From Hyphomicrobiales bacterium (GTDB lineage: Bacteria > Pseudomonadota > Alphaproteobacteria > Rhizobiales > Beijerinckiaceae), in contig JAIXTT010000005.1 of NCBI GenBank assembly GCA_027483795.1, positions 1-64,000 on the forward strand: DNA of 64,000 nt. Reading direction: 5' to 3'. Shown here one piece after another: positions 47,427 through 56,248 of the stretch. The translations under genes and the position numbers were made by a program. Each line of letters starts with the position of its first letter. The stretch's first letter is position 1. The notes beneath the pieces were generated by a model. That model was given only the letters and a program-made list of their open reading frames with translations. It ran no database searches and was not told the origin of the DNA.

Positions 47427-48569
47427 ATGGACGGATCCGCCGCGCCGCTCGCCCCGCCCCTGCCGAGAAAGGGGCTTCTCAACCTCTCCCCGATCAACGA
47501 GCGCCGGCTCGCGAGCTTCCGCGCCAATCGGCGCGGGCTGTGGTCGCTGCGGATCTTCCTCGTGCTGTTCGGGCTGTCGCTCTTCGCGGAGTTCATCGCC
47601 AACGACCGGCCCGTCTATGTCCATTACAAGGGCGAGCATCTCTTCCCGGTCTTCGTCGATTATCCGGAGGAGAAGTTCGGCGGCTTCCTCGCGCGCACGG
47701 ATTACCGCGATCCGGTCATCGCCGAGGAGATCGCCGCCGGCGGCTTCGCGCTGTGGCCGCCGATCCGCTTCGCGCCGAACACGATCAATCTCGACCTCCC
47801 GACGCCCGCGCCGGCCGCGCCCACATGGATGCTCGCCGACGAAGTCTGTCGCCCCGTCGCCGAGAAGCGCGGCGGCACCGGCTGCGGCGATCTCGAATGG
47901 AACTGGCTCGGCACCGACGACGGCGGCCGCGACGTGCTCGCCCGCGTGCTCTACGGCTTCCGCATCTCGGTGCTTTTCGGGCTGCTGCTCGCGGGGCTCT
48001 CCTCCGTCGTCGGCATCGCCGCGGGAGCGGTGCAGGGCTATTTCGGGGGTCGTATAGACCTTTACATGCAGCGCTTCATCGAGATCTGGTCGGCGATCCC
48101 GACGCTGTATCTGCTGATGATCCTGTCGAATTTCTTCGCGCCGTCCTTCTTCACGCTGCTCGGCATCCTGCTGCTGTTCTCTTGGGTGGCGCTGGTCAGC
48201 GTGGTGCGCGCCGAATTCCTGCGGACGCGGAACTTCGATTACGTCCGCGCCGCGAAGGCGCTGGGCCTGTCGGACGCCGCCGTGATGACGAAGCACGTAC
48301 TGCCCAACGCCATGACCGCGACCCTGACCTTCCTGCCCTTCGTGCTGAACGGCTCGATCACGACGTTGACCTCGCTCGACTTCCTCGGCTTCGGCCTGCC
48401 GCCGGGCACCGCCTCGCTGGGCGAATTGCTGCTGCAGGGCAAGAGCAACCTGTCCGCGCCCTGGCTGGGCCTGACGGGCTTTCTCGTGATCGCGGTGATG
48501 CTGTCGCTCCTGATCTTCATCGGCGAGGCGGTGAGGGACGCCTTCGATCCGCGGAAGACGTTCGCATGA
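47427..48569 (+). CDS. yejE: Peptide ABC transporter permease YejE
   Basis: A 380-residue DppC-type permease. Residues near NERRLASFRANRRGLWSLRI and LFAEFIANDRPVYVHYKGEH open it; GTDDGGRDVLARVLYGFRIS, the loop AAKALGLSDAAVMTKHVLPN and DFLGFGLPPGTASLGELLLQ are diagnostic. It starts just after yejB and overlaps yejF by four bases (ATGA, 48566-48569). Confidence 0.94.
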   Translation: MDGSAAPLAPPLPRKGLLNLSPINERRLASFRANRRGLWSLRIFLVLFGLSLFAEFIANDRPVYVHYKGEHLFPVFVDYPEEKFGGFLARTDYRDPVIAEEIAAGGFALWPPIRFAPNTINLDLPTPAPAAPTWMLADEVCRPVAEKRGGTGCGDLEWNWLGTDDGGRDVLARVLYGFRISVLFGLLLAGLSSVVGIAAGAVQGYFGGRIDLYMQRFIEIWSAIPTLYLLMILSNFFAPSFFTLLGILLLFSWVALVSVVRAEFLRTRNFDYVRAAKALGLSDAAVMTKHVLPNAMTATLTFLPFVLNGSITTLTSLDFLGFGLPPGTASLGELLLQGKSNLSAPWLGLTGFLVIAVMLSLLIFIGEAVRDAFDPRKTFA

Positions 48570-50197
48570 GCGACGCCCCCCTCCTCTCCGTCCGCGATCT
48601 CTCCGTCGCCTTCCGCCAGGGCGGGACGACTTCGCTTGCGGTCGATCGCGTGTCCTTCGACATCCGGCGCGGCGAGACGCTGGCGCTCGTCGGCGAATCC
48701 GGTTCCGGCAAATCGGTCACCGCGCTGTCGGTGCTGAAGCTCCTCAACTATCCGGCGGCGTCGCATCCCTCGGGGGAGGTGCTGTTCAAGGGCGAGGATC
48801 TGATCGCGGCCGACGAGGACGCGATGCGGAAGGTGCGCGGCAACGCGATCACCATGGTCTTTCAGGAGCCGATGACCTCGCTCAATCCGCTCCACTCGAT
48901 CGAGCGGCAGATCGGGGAGATCCTGTCTCTGCACAAGGGGCTGAGCGGGGCCGCGGCGCGGCGGCGCATCGTCGAACTGCTGAGCGAGGTCGGCATTCGT
49001 GATCCGGAATCCCGGCTGGACGCCTTTCCGCATCAACTCTCGGGCGGGCAGCGGCAGCGCGTGATGATCGCCATGGCGCTGGCCAACGAGCCGGACCTGC
49101 TGATCGCGGACGAGCCCACGACCGCCCTCGACGTGACCGTGCAGGCGCAGATCCTGAAGCTTCTGAAGGAATTGCAGTCCCGCCTCGGCATGGCGATGCT
49201 CTTCATCACGCATGATCTCGGCATCGTCCGCCGTATCGCGGACCGGGTCTGCGTGATGACGAAGGGACGGATCGTCGAGGAGGGCGAGACGGCGCGGGTC
49301 TTCTCCGCGCCCGAACATCCCTACACCCGCAAGCTTCTCGAGGCGGAGCCGAAGGGCTCGCCGGCCCAGCCGCATCCTTCCGCACCCGTCGTGATCGAGG
49401 GGTCGGATCTGAAGGTCTGGTTCCCGATCAAGCGCGGCTTCCTCAAGAAGACGGTCGGACATGTGAAGGCGGTGGACGGCATTTCGGTCGCCGTCCGCGA
49501 AGGCGAGACCGTGGGCGTCGTGGGCGAATCCGGTTCGGGCAAGACGACGCTCGGCCTCGCGCTGTTGCGCCTGATGCCGGCCGAAGGCCGGATCGCCTAT
49601 CTGGGCCGACCCATCGAAGGCCTGTCCGCCGCCGCGATGCGGCCGCTGCGCCGCGATCTCCAGATCGTCTTTCAGGATCCCTACGGCTCCCTCTCGCCCC
49701 GCATGTCGGTCGCCGAGATCGTCGCGGAGGGACTGACCGTTCAGGCCCGCGGCCTGTCGGAGGCGGCCCGCCGCGAGATCGTCGCCCGCGCTCTGATCGA
49801 TGTGGGGCTCGATCCCGCCGCCATGGACCGCTATCCGCACGAATTCTCGGGCGGTCAGCGCCAGCGCATCGCGGTCGCCCGCGCCATGGCGCTCGAGCCG
49901 AAATTCGTGGTGCTCGACGAGCCGACCTCCGCGCTGGACATGTCGGTTCAGGCGCAGATCGTCGATCTGCTGCGCGACCTGCAGAAGCGGCGCAATCTCG
50001 CCTACATGTTCATCAGCCACGATCTCAAGGTCGTGCGCGCGCTCGCCTCGAACCTGATCGTGATGCAGAACGGACGCGTGGTGGAGCAGGGCCCGGCCGC
50101 CGAACTCTTCGCCGCTCCCCGGACCGAATACACCCGCGCGCTCTTCGCCGCCGCCTTCCGCATCGAGGCGGACGAGGCCGCTGCGCTGAAGGAATAG
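48566..50197 (+). CDS. yejF: Peptide ABC transporter ATP-binding protein YejF (double ATPase)
   Basis: A 543-residue protein with two full ATPase domains in one chain, as YejF requires. The first has [39 protein letters not shown] and [20 protein letters not shown]; the second [39 protein letters not shown] and [20 protein letters not shown]. It overlaps the end of yejE. The start ATG 48566 is the natural one; the upstream open frame runs through yejE and is a shadow. Confidence 0.95.
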   Translation: MSDAPLLSVRDLSVAFRQGGTTSLAVDRVSFDIRRGETLALVGESGSGKSVTALSVLKLLNYPAASHPSGEVLFKGEDLIAADEDAMRKVRGNAITMVFQEPMTSLNPLHSIERQIGEILSLHKGLSGAAARRRIVELLSEVGIRDPESRLDAFPHQLSGGQRQRVMIAMALANEPDLLIADEPTTALDVTVQAQILKLLKELQSRLGMAMLFITHDLGIVRRIADRVCVMTKGRIVEEGETARVFSAPEHPYTRKLLEAEPKGSPAQPHPSAPVVIEGSDLKVWFPIKRGFLKKTVGHVKAVDGISVAVREGETVGVVGESGSGKTTLGLALLRLMPAEGRIAYLGRPIEGLSAAAMRPLRRDLQIVFQDPYGSLSPRMSVAEIVAEGLTVQARGLSEAARREIVARALIDVGLDPAAMDRYPHEFSGGQRQRIAVARAMALEPKFVVLDEPTSALDMSVQAQIVDLLRDLQKRRNLAYMFISHDLKVVRALASNLIVMQNGRVVEQGPAAELFAAPRTEYTRALFAAAFRIEADEAAALKE

Positions 50198-50273
50198 CGG
50201 TCGTGTCCGCCGCGCGCTTGCCGCAGCGCCCCGTCTCGGCTTGACTGCGCCTCCCCGAAGAAGAGCACCCCGC

Positions 50274-51209
50274 ATGCGTTCCGAGCGTTCCGCCGTCACC
50301 GGCTATGCCGCCAATCCTCTCGATCGTCGCGCCGCGGAGCGCGATTCCGCCGAACGCTTCGCCGCCTGGAAGGCCGATCCCGCCGCCCGCACCCTGCTTG
50401 TCGCCGGCGACGCGCCGATTCTTCGCGATACGGGCAACGGCCTCGACGCCTTCTTCGACCTCGCCGCCGCCGAACGGATCGGCGCCGTGAGGGAGACGGT
50501 CTTTCTGGGCACGGACGCCCGCGGACCCGTCTTCGGCATGCTGATCGATGCGATGGAACCGGAGACGGTGCAGGGCCTCAACGACGTGGTGAGCGTCGAT
50601 CTGCGCAGCCTCGCGGTGGAAGGGCGGCTCGATCCGGAGACGCTGGGCATCTACAGCGAGGGGAAAAGCCTGCTCGACTGGCATCGTCGCCACGGCTTCT
50701 GCGCGCGTTGCGGCGCGCGGACCGCGCTCGCCGCAGGCGGCTGGCGGCGCGAATGCGCGGGCTGCGGGGCGCAGCATTTCCCCCGCACCGATCCGGTCGC
50801 GATCATGCTCGCCGTCAAGGGAGAGCGCTGCGTCCTCGGCCGGCAGGCGCGGTTCGCGCCCGGCGTCTATTCCTGCCTCGCGGGCTTCATCGAGCCGGGC
50901 GAGACCATGGAGGACGCGGTCCGTCGCGAACTCTTCGAGGAATCCGGCATCCGCACGGGCAAGGTCCGCTATCTGGCCTCGCAGCCTTGGCCCTTCCCCT
51001 CGTCCCTGATGATCGGCTGCATCGCCGAGGCGCTCGGGGAGGAACTGGTCGTCGACCATGAGGAGCTGGAGGATTGCCGCTGGTTCACCCGCGAGGACGT
51101 GCGCGGCATGCTCTCCGGAAAGCATCCCGACGGCTATGTCTGCCCGCCGCCGATCGCGATCGCGCATCACCTGCTGCGGGCATGGGCGGTGGACGACGAG
51201 ACGCCGTGA
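50274..51209 (+). CDS. nudC: NAD(+) diphosphatase NudC
   Basis: A 311-residue Nudix hydrolase. It has the zinc ribbon CARCGARTALAAGGWRRECA with CAGC, the Nudix box GFIEPGETMEDAVRRELFEE with SGI, and the NudC-specific SQPWPFPSSLMIGC. NudC cleaves NADH/NAD+ and removes NAD caps from RNA. ATG 50274 with GAAGAAGAGC upstream is used. It ends four bases from the MarR-like gene, convergent, with an imperfect inverted repeat over the two stops. Confidence 0.93.
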   Translation: MRSERSAVTGYAANPLDRRAAERDSAERFAAWKADPAARTLLVAGDAPILRDTGNGLDAFFDLAAAERIGAVRETVFLGTDARGPVFGMLIDAMEPETVQGLNDVVSVDLRSLAVEGRLDPETLGIYSEGKSLLDWHRRHGFCARCGARTALAAGGWRRECAGCGAQHFPRTDPVAIMLAVKGERCVLGRQARFAPGVYSCLAGFIEPGETMEDAVRRELFEESGIRTGKVRYLASQPWPFPSSLMIGCIAEALGEELVVDHEELEDCRWFTREDVRGMLSGKHPDGYVCPPPIAIAHHLLRAWAVDDETP

Positions 51210-51212
51210 GGC

Positions 51213-51599
51213 TCAGGCGAGCGCCGCCAGCGCGGCCTTGACGTCGTAGCGATCGCCGTCCGAGCCCATGATGCTCGCGGCCCGGCGCCCGAAGGCGGCA
51301 AAGGCCGTGCGGAGCTTTGCCGTCGGCTTCACGATGCTGTTGCGCTTGTCGCGCGGGTCTCGGGTCACCTCGATCAGCCCGTCGCCCTGCAGGTCCCGGA
51401 AAATCTGGCGCATATAGCTGGGGCTGTAGGGCAGCAGCGCGTTGATCGCCTTGATGTTGAGCGACGTGCTCGTCTCGTCGGCCGCCATGATCAGCACGAC
51501 CATGTCGTATGTCACGAAGGTCTCGCAGAACGGCAGCAGTTCGCGAACCGCTTGACGCAGCGTCATGAGTTGGGAAGCGCCGGCTGTTTTGTTGTTCAT
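51213..51599 (-). CDS. Winged-helix regulator, MarR-like
   Basis: A 128-residue small helix-rich protein with a winged-helix DNA-binding core: NIKAINALLPYSPSYMRQIF, RDLQGDGLIEVTRDPRDKRN. The DPRDKR turn is typical of the MarR wing. Conserved effector residues are not clear. The start is uncertain: ATG 51599 (MNNKTAGASQLM) is used; ATG 51665 would add 22 residues. DNA from about 51590 to 51720 is more AT-rich than the surrounding genes, suggesting a promoter region. It stands alone and may control itself or a neighbour. Confidence 0.68.
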   Translation of the reverse strand: MNNKTAGASQLMTLRQAVRELLPFCETFVTYDMVVLIMAADETSTSLNIKAINALLPYSPSYMRQIFRDLQGDGLIEVTRDPRDKRNSIVKPTAKLRTAFAAFGRRAASIMGSDGDRYDVKAALAALA

Positions 51600-51665
51600 T
51601 CGATCATCGACATAGCCGTTTATCGGCGCTTTAAAGTGTTTGCGCACCGAATCGAAGCACTGCAC

Positions 51666-51847
51666 TTGTAATCACTACGTACAGCGACCGTTAATGAGTG
51701 CAACAACTTATCTACACAACCGGGAGGTAGGATGCGCCCGATCCGGGTTTCGAACGCGGCACCGCGTCATCCGTTCCCCTTCCGGCAACGAATTCCTTGA
51801 GATCGCGGGGAGGCGGGGTGACGGCGCGGTACGCCCTTCGGAGGGCG
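51666..51847. promoter_or_regulatory. AT-richer gap between the MarR-like gene and pheA
   Basis: The MarR-like gene and pheA are both on the minus strand, so this gap holds the MarR promoter and the end of the kdsB-pheA transcript. Features: CGTTAATGAGT and TTATCTACACAAC (about 51690-51720), the latter one mismatch from a DnaA box core, and a 7-bp hairpin (ACGCCCT/AGGGCGT) touching the pheA stop without a T-run. No gene is seen. Confidence 0.35.
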
Positions 51848-52717
51848 TCAGCGGTCGCCGGGCGGCGTTTCCTGACGGAAAGGATGTGCCGGATAGCAGC
51901 CGAGGATCGTGACTTCCTTCGAGAAGAAGGCGAGTTCCTCGAGCGCGAGCTTGAGGCCGGGATCCTCGGGATGCCCGTCGACGTCGGCGAGGAATTGGGT
52001 CGCCGAGAACTCGCCGTCGACCATGTAGCTTTCGAGCTTGGTCATGTTGACGCCGTTCGTCGCGAAGCCGCCGAGCGCCTTGTAGAGCGCGGCCGGAACG
52101 TTGCGCACGCGGAAGAGGAAGGTCGTGACGGTCGGTCCGTTCCCGGGCGCGGCCCAATCGGGCGTCTTGGACAGGACGACGAAGCGCGTCGTGTTGTGCG
52201 CTTCATCCTCGACGTCGCGGGCGAGCACGTCGAGCCCGTAGATCTCCGCGGCAAGGGCGGTGGCGAGCGACGCGCGCGTCGGATCCTTCGATTCCGCGAC
52301 CTCGCGCGCCGAGCCCGCCGTGTCGCCCGCCACCACGGGCTTCAGCCCATGCTTTCGGATGATCTTGCGGCACTGGCCGAGGGCATGGACATGGCTGTGC
52401 ACGGTGCGGAGCGTCTGCAGCGTCGCCCCCGGAATCGCGCAGAGCTGGAAATGGATCGGCAGGAAGTATTCGCCGACGATGTGCAGCCCGGATTTCGGCA
52501 GGAAATGGTGGATGTCGGCGACGCGGCCGGCGATCGAATTCTCGATCGGGATCATGCCCAGCCCGGCCGTGCCGTCGCCGATGGACGCGAAGGCGTCCTC
52601 GAAGGAGGCGCAGGGCAGGGGCGTCCAGTCCGGGAACATGTCCCGGCAGGCGATGTCGGAATTGGCGCCCGGCTCGCCCTGATAGGCGATGACCTGTTTC
52701 ACGGTCGTCTTCGGCAT
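51848..52717 (-). CDS. pheA: Prephenate dehydratase
   Basis: A 289-residue monofunctional enzyme making phenylpyruvate. The N-terminal domain has VIAYQGEPGANSDIACRDMF, FEDAFASIGDGTAGLGMIPI with ENSIAGRVADIHHFL, and the substrate-binding DTAGSAREVAESKDPTRASL with NTTRFVVLS. The ACT domain (about 200-280) has PAALYKALGGFATNGVNMTK with LESYMVDGEF, the phenylalanine-sensing site. No chorismate-mutase part is fused, as is usual in alphaproteobacteria. ATG 52717 lies one base after the kdsB stop. Confidence 0.95.
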   Translation of the reverse strand: MPKTTVKQVIAYQGEPGANSDIACRDMFPDWTPLPCASFEDAFASIGDGTAGLGMIPIENSIAGRVADIHHFLPKSGLHIVGEYFLPIHFQLCAIPGATLQTLRTVHSHVHALGQCRKIIRKHGLKPVVAGDTAGSAREVAESKDPTRASLATALAAEIYGLDVLARDVEDEAHNTTRFVVLSKTPDWAAPGNGPTVTTFLFRVRNVPAALYKALGGFATNGVNMTKLESYMVDGEFSATQFLADVDGHPEDPGLKLALEELAFFSKEVTILGCYPAHPFRQETPPGDR

Positions 52718-52718
52718 G

Positions 52719-53462
52719 TCAGTGGCTCCGGCGCGCGGCGAGGATCGCCCGGGCGCGTTCGAGGTCGTGCGGGGTGTCGACCCCGAGCGGGACGTCGTCG
52801 ACGATGACGACGTCGATGCGCATCCCGGCTTCCAGTGCGCGCAGCTGTTCGAGCCTTTCGCGGGTCTCGAGCGGCGAGGGCGGCAACGCGACGAAGCGCT
52901 CCAGCGCCTTCCTGCGATAGGCGTAGAGGCCGACGTGATGATACAGCGGTCCCGGCCCCGTCGGCGCGGTCGCGCGGGTGAAATAGAGCGCGCGCAGACG
53001 TCCCGGCCCGATCGGCGTCGCGATCGGCTTCACCACGTTCGGGTTCGCCTTCTCATGCTCGTCGGTGATTTCGACGGCGAGCGTGGCGATGTCGACCGCG
53101 GGATCGGACAGGGGCGGAACGGAAGCGGCGATGGCTTTCGGATCGATGGTCGGCAGGTCGCCCTGTACGTTGACGACCACGTCGTGGCGCCCTTCCGGAT
53201 CGAAGATCTCGAGGGCTTCGAAGATGCGGTCCGAACCCGAGGGATGATCGGCGCGGGTCAGGACCGCGACGCCGCCGACCTTGGCGAGGGCCTCGACGAT
53301 CAGAGGCTCGTCGGTCGCCACCACGACGGGTCCGACGCCCGATTCCACGGCGCGCCGCCAGACATGCACGATCATCGGCTCGCCGAGAATGTCCGCCAGA
53401 GGCTTGTTCGGGAGACGCGTCGACGCCATGCGGGCCGGGATCAGGATGACGGGGTCTGACAT
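52719..53462 (-). CDS. kdsB: 3-deoxy-manno-octulosonate cytidylyltransferase
   Basis: A 247-residue enzyme that activates Kdo as CMP-Kdo for lipopolysaccharide. Motifs are [20 protein letters not shown] (nucleotide site), [35 protein letters not shown] and [23 protein letters not shown] 53462 ([12 protein letters not shown]) is preferred to an upstream in-frame ATG. It overlaps nothing and is followed by pheA after one base. The divergent cytochrome c gene lies across a 168-bp gap, a known alphaproteobacterial arrangement. Confidence 0.95.
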   Translation of the reverse strand: MSDPVILIPARMASTRLPNKPLADILGEPMIVHVWRRAVESGVGPVVVATDEPLIVEALAKVGGVAVLTRADHPSGSDRIFEALEIFDPEGRHDVVVNVQGDLPTIDPKAIAASVPPLSDPAVDIATLAVEITDEHEKANPNVVKPIATPIGPGRLRALYFTRATAPTGPGPLYHHVGLYAYRRKALERFVALPPSPLETRERLEQLRALEAGMRIDVVIVDDVPLGVDTPHDLERARAILAARRSH

Positions 53463-53630
53463 GGACGAGGCACCGGAGGACGAGGGAGAAGCGGCAAAAG
53501 GTATCAAGGGCGCGCGTGCTTATACGAGTTGCCAAGCGCGCGGCAAAGCAGGTAATCATCCGCCCGGTCGCGACCCGGCGGCCGTTCTGAGCGCGGGTTT
53601 CGCCCGCGTCGGCGTTTCGGAGCTCTCGGC

Positions 53631-54158
53631 ATGGATTCCTTCGAGTTTAACAAGATCGCGGGCGCCGTTCTCGGCACCCTGCTCTTCGCGATGGGCATCG
53701 GCATCGTCGCCGACATGATCTACAAGCCGAAGGGGCCCGTGGTCGCGGGTTACGAGCTGCCCTCCGCCGAAGCCGCGCCCGTCAAGACCGCGGCCGCCGC
53801 GCCCGCCGCCGCCGCCGCGCCGATCGCCGAGCGTCTCGCCTCCGCCGACGCCAAGCGCGGCGAAGCGGGCGCCCGCGCCTGCGCGTCCTGCCACGCCTTC
53901 GAGAAGGGCGGCGCCAACAAGATCGGTCCGGCGCTCCACGGCGTCGCGGACCGCGTGAAGGGCGCCGTCGCGGGCTTCGGCTATTCCGCAGCGCTCAAGG
54001 CGCGCGCCGCGCAGGGCGAGAAGTGGGACGCCGCCGCGCTCGACGGATTCATCAACAATCCCAAGGCCTATCTGCCCGGCACGTCGATGGGCTATTCCGG
54101 CCTCGCCGATCCGGCACGCCGCGCCGACATGGTAGCCTATCTCCTGTCGCTCAAATAA
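53631..54158 (+). CDS. Membrane-anchored cytochrome c (CycM type)
   Basis: A 175-residue protein with an uncleaved N-terminal helix (AGAVLGTLLFAMGIGIVADM), an alanine- and proline-rich linker, and a class I cytochrome c domain with heme motif CASCH (Cys84, Cys87, His88) and axial Met153 in YLPGTSMGYSGLAD. CycM-type cytochromes carry electrons from the bc1 complex to cytochrome oxidase. The start ATG 53631 follows a gap shared with kdsB. A terminator follows at 54182. Confidence 0.93.
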   Translation: MDSFEFNKIAGAVLGTLLFAMGIGIVADMIYKPKGPVVAGYELPSAEAAPVKTAAAAPAAAAAPIAERLASADAKRGEAGARACASCHAFEKGGANKIGPALHGVADRVKGAVAGFGYSAALKARAAQGEKWDAAALDGFINNPKAYLPGTSMGYSGLADPARRADMVAYLLSLK

Positions 54159-54181
54159 GTCTCCGACCCGAGGGTCGTGCG

Positions 54182-54206
54182 AAGGGCGCCTCCGGGCGCC
54201 CTTTTT
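54182..54206 (+). terminator. Intrinsic terminator of the cytochrome c gene
   Basis: AAGGGCGCC (54182-54190) pairs with GGCGCCCTT (54195-54203) around TCCG, with T residues to 54206. Confidence 0.88.
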
Positions 54207-54242
54207 CGTTTCGTGATCGTACGGCCGCGCTATGCTTGCGCC

Positions 54243-55988
54243 ATGAAGCCCTTCTTCGCCCGGTCCGCCTTTCTCCTCGTCGCAGCCCTCGCGACCGCCG
54301 TTCCGGCGCGGGCGCAGATGCCCGTCGCGCCCGAGGCGGCGACCGGACGGTCCGTGCGATCGACCGCCGAGGCGACGCGCTTCATGACCGCCGCCGCCAA
54401 TCCCCTCGCCGCCGAGGCGGGGCGGGAGATCCTGCGCCGGGGCGGCGGCGCGGTCGACGCCGCCATCGCGATGCAGCTCGTGCTGAACGTCGTCGAGCCG
54501 CAAAGCTCCGGCATCGGCGGCGGAGCCTTCATTCTCTTCTGGAGCGCGCGCGACAAGCGCCTGCGGAGTTTCGACGGCCGCGAGACCGCACCCGCCGCGG
54601 CCGCGCCGGACCGCTTCATGAGGCCGGACGGCACGCCCGTTCCCTTCCGCGAAGCGGTCGCGGGCGGCCGGTCGGTCGGCGTGCCCGGGACCCTGCGGGC
54701 GCTCGAGGCGGCCCATGCGGCGGGCGGGCGACTGCCTTGGGCCGTGCTTTTCGAACCCGCCGTCCGGCTCGCCGAAGAGGGCTTCGCGGTCTCTCCGCGT
54801 CTCGCCGGGCTCCTCGCCCGCGAAACCGTCCTGCGCAACGATCCGCGGGCCGCCGCCGTGTTCTTCGAAGCCGACGGCACGCCGAAGCGGGCGGGGGCCG
54901 TCCTGCGCAATCCGGCCTTGGCGCGGACCTTCCGGACGCTGGCCGCCGAGGGCGCGGCCGCGCTGCATGACGGCCCGATCGCCGAAGACGTCGTCGCCGC
55001 GGTGCGGGCGCATGCCTCCGCGCCCGGCGACCTCTCGCGCGACGATCTGCGCCGCTACCGCGCCGTCGAGCGCGAACCCGTCTGCGGCCCCTATCGCGGG
55101 CGGCGCGTGTGCAGCATGGGGCCGCCGAGTTCGGGCGGCGTCGCGCTGCTGCAGATCCTCGCGGCGCTGGAGCCGCATGATCTCGCCGCGCTCGGGCCCG
55201 TGCCCGAGGCCGGGCACCTGATCGCCGAAGCCTCCCGCCTCGCCTTCGCGGACCGCAATCTCCATCTCGCCGATCCCGATTTCGTCTCGGTGCCCGTGGA
55301 AGGACTGCTCGACGCCGACTATCTCGCCCGGCGGGCGCGGCTCGTCGATCCCGCCCGCTCCATGGGCACGGCGGCTCCCGGCGATCCGCCGCGGCGTCGG
55401 GCCGAGCCGCGTGCCGCCTCGGCGGAGGAGGAGACGGGCACGAGCCATCTCGTCGCCGTCGACGCGGAAGGCGACGTCGTGTCCATGACGACCACGATCG
55501 AGGACGCCTTCGGCTCCCGGGTCATGACGGAGGGCGGCTTCCTCCTGAACAATCAGCTCACCGACTTCTCCTTCCGCCCGGTGATCGACGGGCGGCGCGT
55601 CGCCAATGCGCTGGAGCCCGGCAAGCGCCCGCGCAGTTCGATGGCCCCGACGATCGTGTTCGACGCCGAAGGACGGCCCGTGCTCGCGCTCGGTTCGGCG
55701 GGCGGGGCGCTGATCATCGGATATGTCGCCAAGACGCTGGTCGCGATCCTCGATTGGGACATGGATCCGCAGCGGGCGGCGGATTTCGGGAACATCGGCA
55801 ATCTCAACGGCCCCGTCCTGCTCGAGGCGGGGGGCGAGACCGCCGCTTGGAAGGCTCGGCTCGAAGCGTTCGGCCATGCCGTCACGACGGGCGACATGAC
55901 CTCCGGCACGCAAGTCGTGGTGATCGCTCCCGGTCGGCTGAGGGGCGGCGCCGACGGCCGCCGCGAGGGCGTCGCGGTCGGCGATTGA
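54243..55988 (+). CDS. ggt: Gamma-glutamyltransferase
   Basis: A 581-residue Ntn hydrolase precursor, exported by a Sec signal (cleavage near ARA-QM, residues 24-25), that splits or transfers gamma-glutamyl groups of glutathione. The autoprocessing nucleophile is Thr400 in EETGTSHLVAVDAEGDVVSM, where the chain is cut into large and small subunits. Other marks are the N-terminal ANPLAAEAGREILRRGGGAV, PQSSGIGGGAFILFW, MGPPSSGGVALLQILAALEP, and PRSSMAPTIVFDAEGRPVLA. ATG 54243 begins the signal peptide. It is immediately followed by a chemoreceptor fragment. Confidence 0.93.
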   Translation: MKPFFARSAFLLVAALATAVPARAQMPVAPEAATGRSVRSTAEATRFMTAAANPLAAEAGREILRRGGGAVDAAIAMQLVLNVVEPQSSGIGGGAFILFWSARDKRLRSFDGRETAPAAAAPDRFMRPDGTPVPFREAVAGGRSVGVPGTLRALEAAHAAGGRLPWAVLFEPAVRLAEEGFAVSPRLAGLLARETVLRNDPRAAAVFFEADGTPKRAGAVLRNPALARTFRTLAAEGAAALHDGPIAEDVVAAVRAHASAPGDLSRDDLRRYRAVEREPVCGPYRGRRVCSMGPPSSGGVALLQILAALEPHDLAALGPVPEAGHLIAEASRLAFADRNLHLADPDFVSVPVEGLLDADYLARRARLVDPARSMGTAAPGDPPRRRAEPRAASAEEETGTSHLVAVDAEGDVVSMTTTIEDAFGSRVMTEGGFLLNNQLTDFSFRPVIDGRRVANALEPGKRPRSSMAPTIVFDAEGRPVLALGSAGGALIIGYVAKTLVAILDWDMDPQRAADFGNIGNLNGPVLLEAGGETAAWKARLEAFGHAVTTGDMTSGTQVVVIAPGRLRGGADGRREGVAVGD

Positions 55989-55990
55989 GG

Positions 55991-56236
55991 CGCTGTATTC
56001 CATCCATCATCCGGAACTTCCGCGAGAACGCCCGGACCAACGCCGATCTGATGTCGTCCGTGAGCGCCGCCGTCGAGGAGACCGAGGCGACGGTCACGGA
56101 GATCAACGCCTCGATGGAGCAGCTCGGCTCCGTGGGCCGGTCCAACGCGGCCTCCACCGAGGAGCTCGCCGCCACGATGAACGACCTCGCCTCGGTGGCC
56201 GACCGGATGCGCAAGCAGGTCGACGCGATCGCCTGA
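55991..56236 (+). pseudogene. Remnant of a methyl-accepting chemotaxis protein (C-terminal signalling end)
   Basis: In the frame ending at TGA 56234-56236 the translation reads SAAVEETEATVTEINASMEQ followed by SNAASTEELAATMNDLASVA and RKQVDAIA. This is the last part of an MCP signalling hairpin, where methylation-type Glu residues occur. Everything upstream, including the sensing and membrane parts, is missing, replaced by ggt. An ATG at 56051 would give only 61 residues. It is best read as a broken gene left after deletion or rearrangement; a functional micro-protein cannot be excluded. Confidence 0.7.
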
Positions 56237-56248
56237 TCAGGCGATCGC
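56225..56248. repeat. 24-bp perfect palindrome at convergent stops
   Basis: GCGATCGCCTGA is followed directly by its reverse complement (56225-56236 and 56237-56248). The TGA of the chemoreceptor remnant and the stop of the hydrolase gene on the other strand abut at its centre, so both products end A-I-A. Confidence 0.9.

Noticed and set aside
51740-51800. A T-loop-like GGGTTTCGAAC suggestive of a tRNA 3' end
   Set aside because: Arms do not pair into a cloverleaf on either strand, and there is no acceptor stem or CCA.
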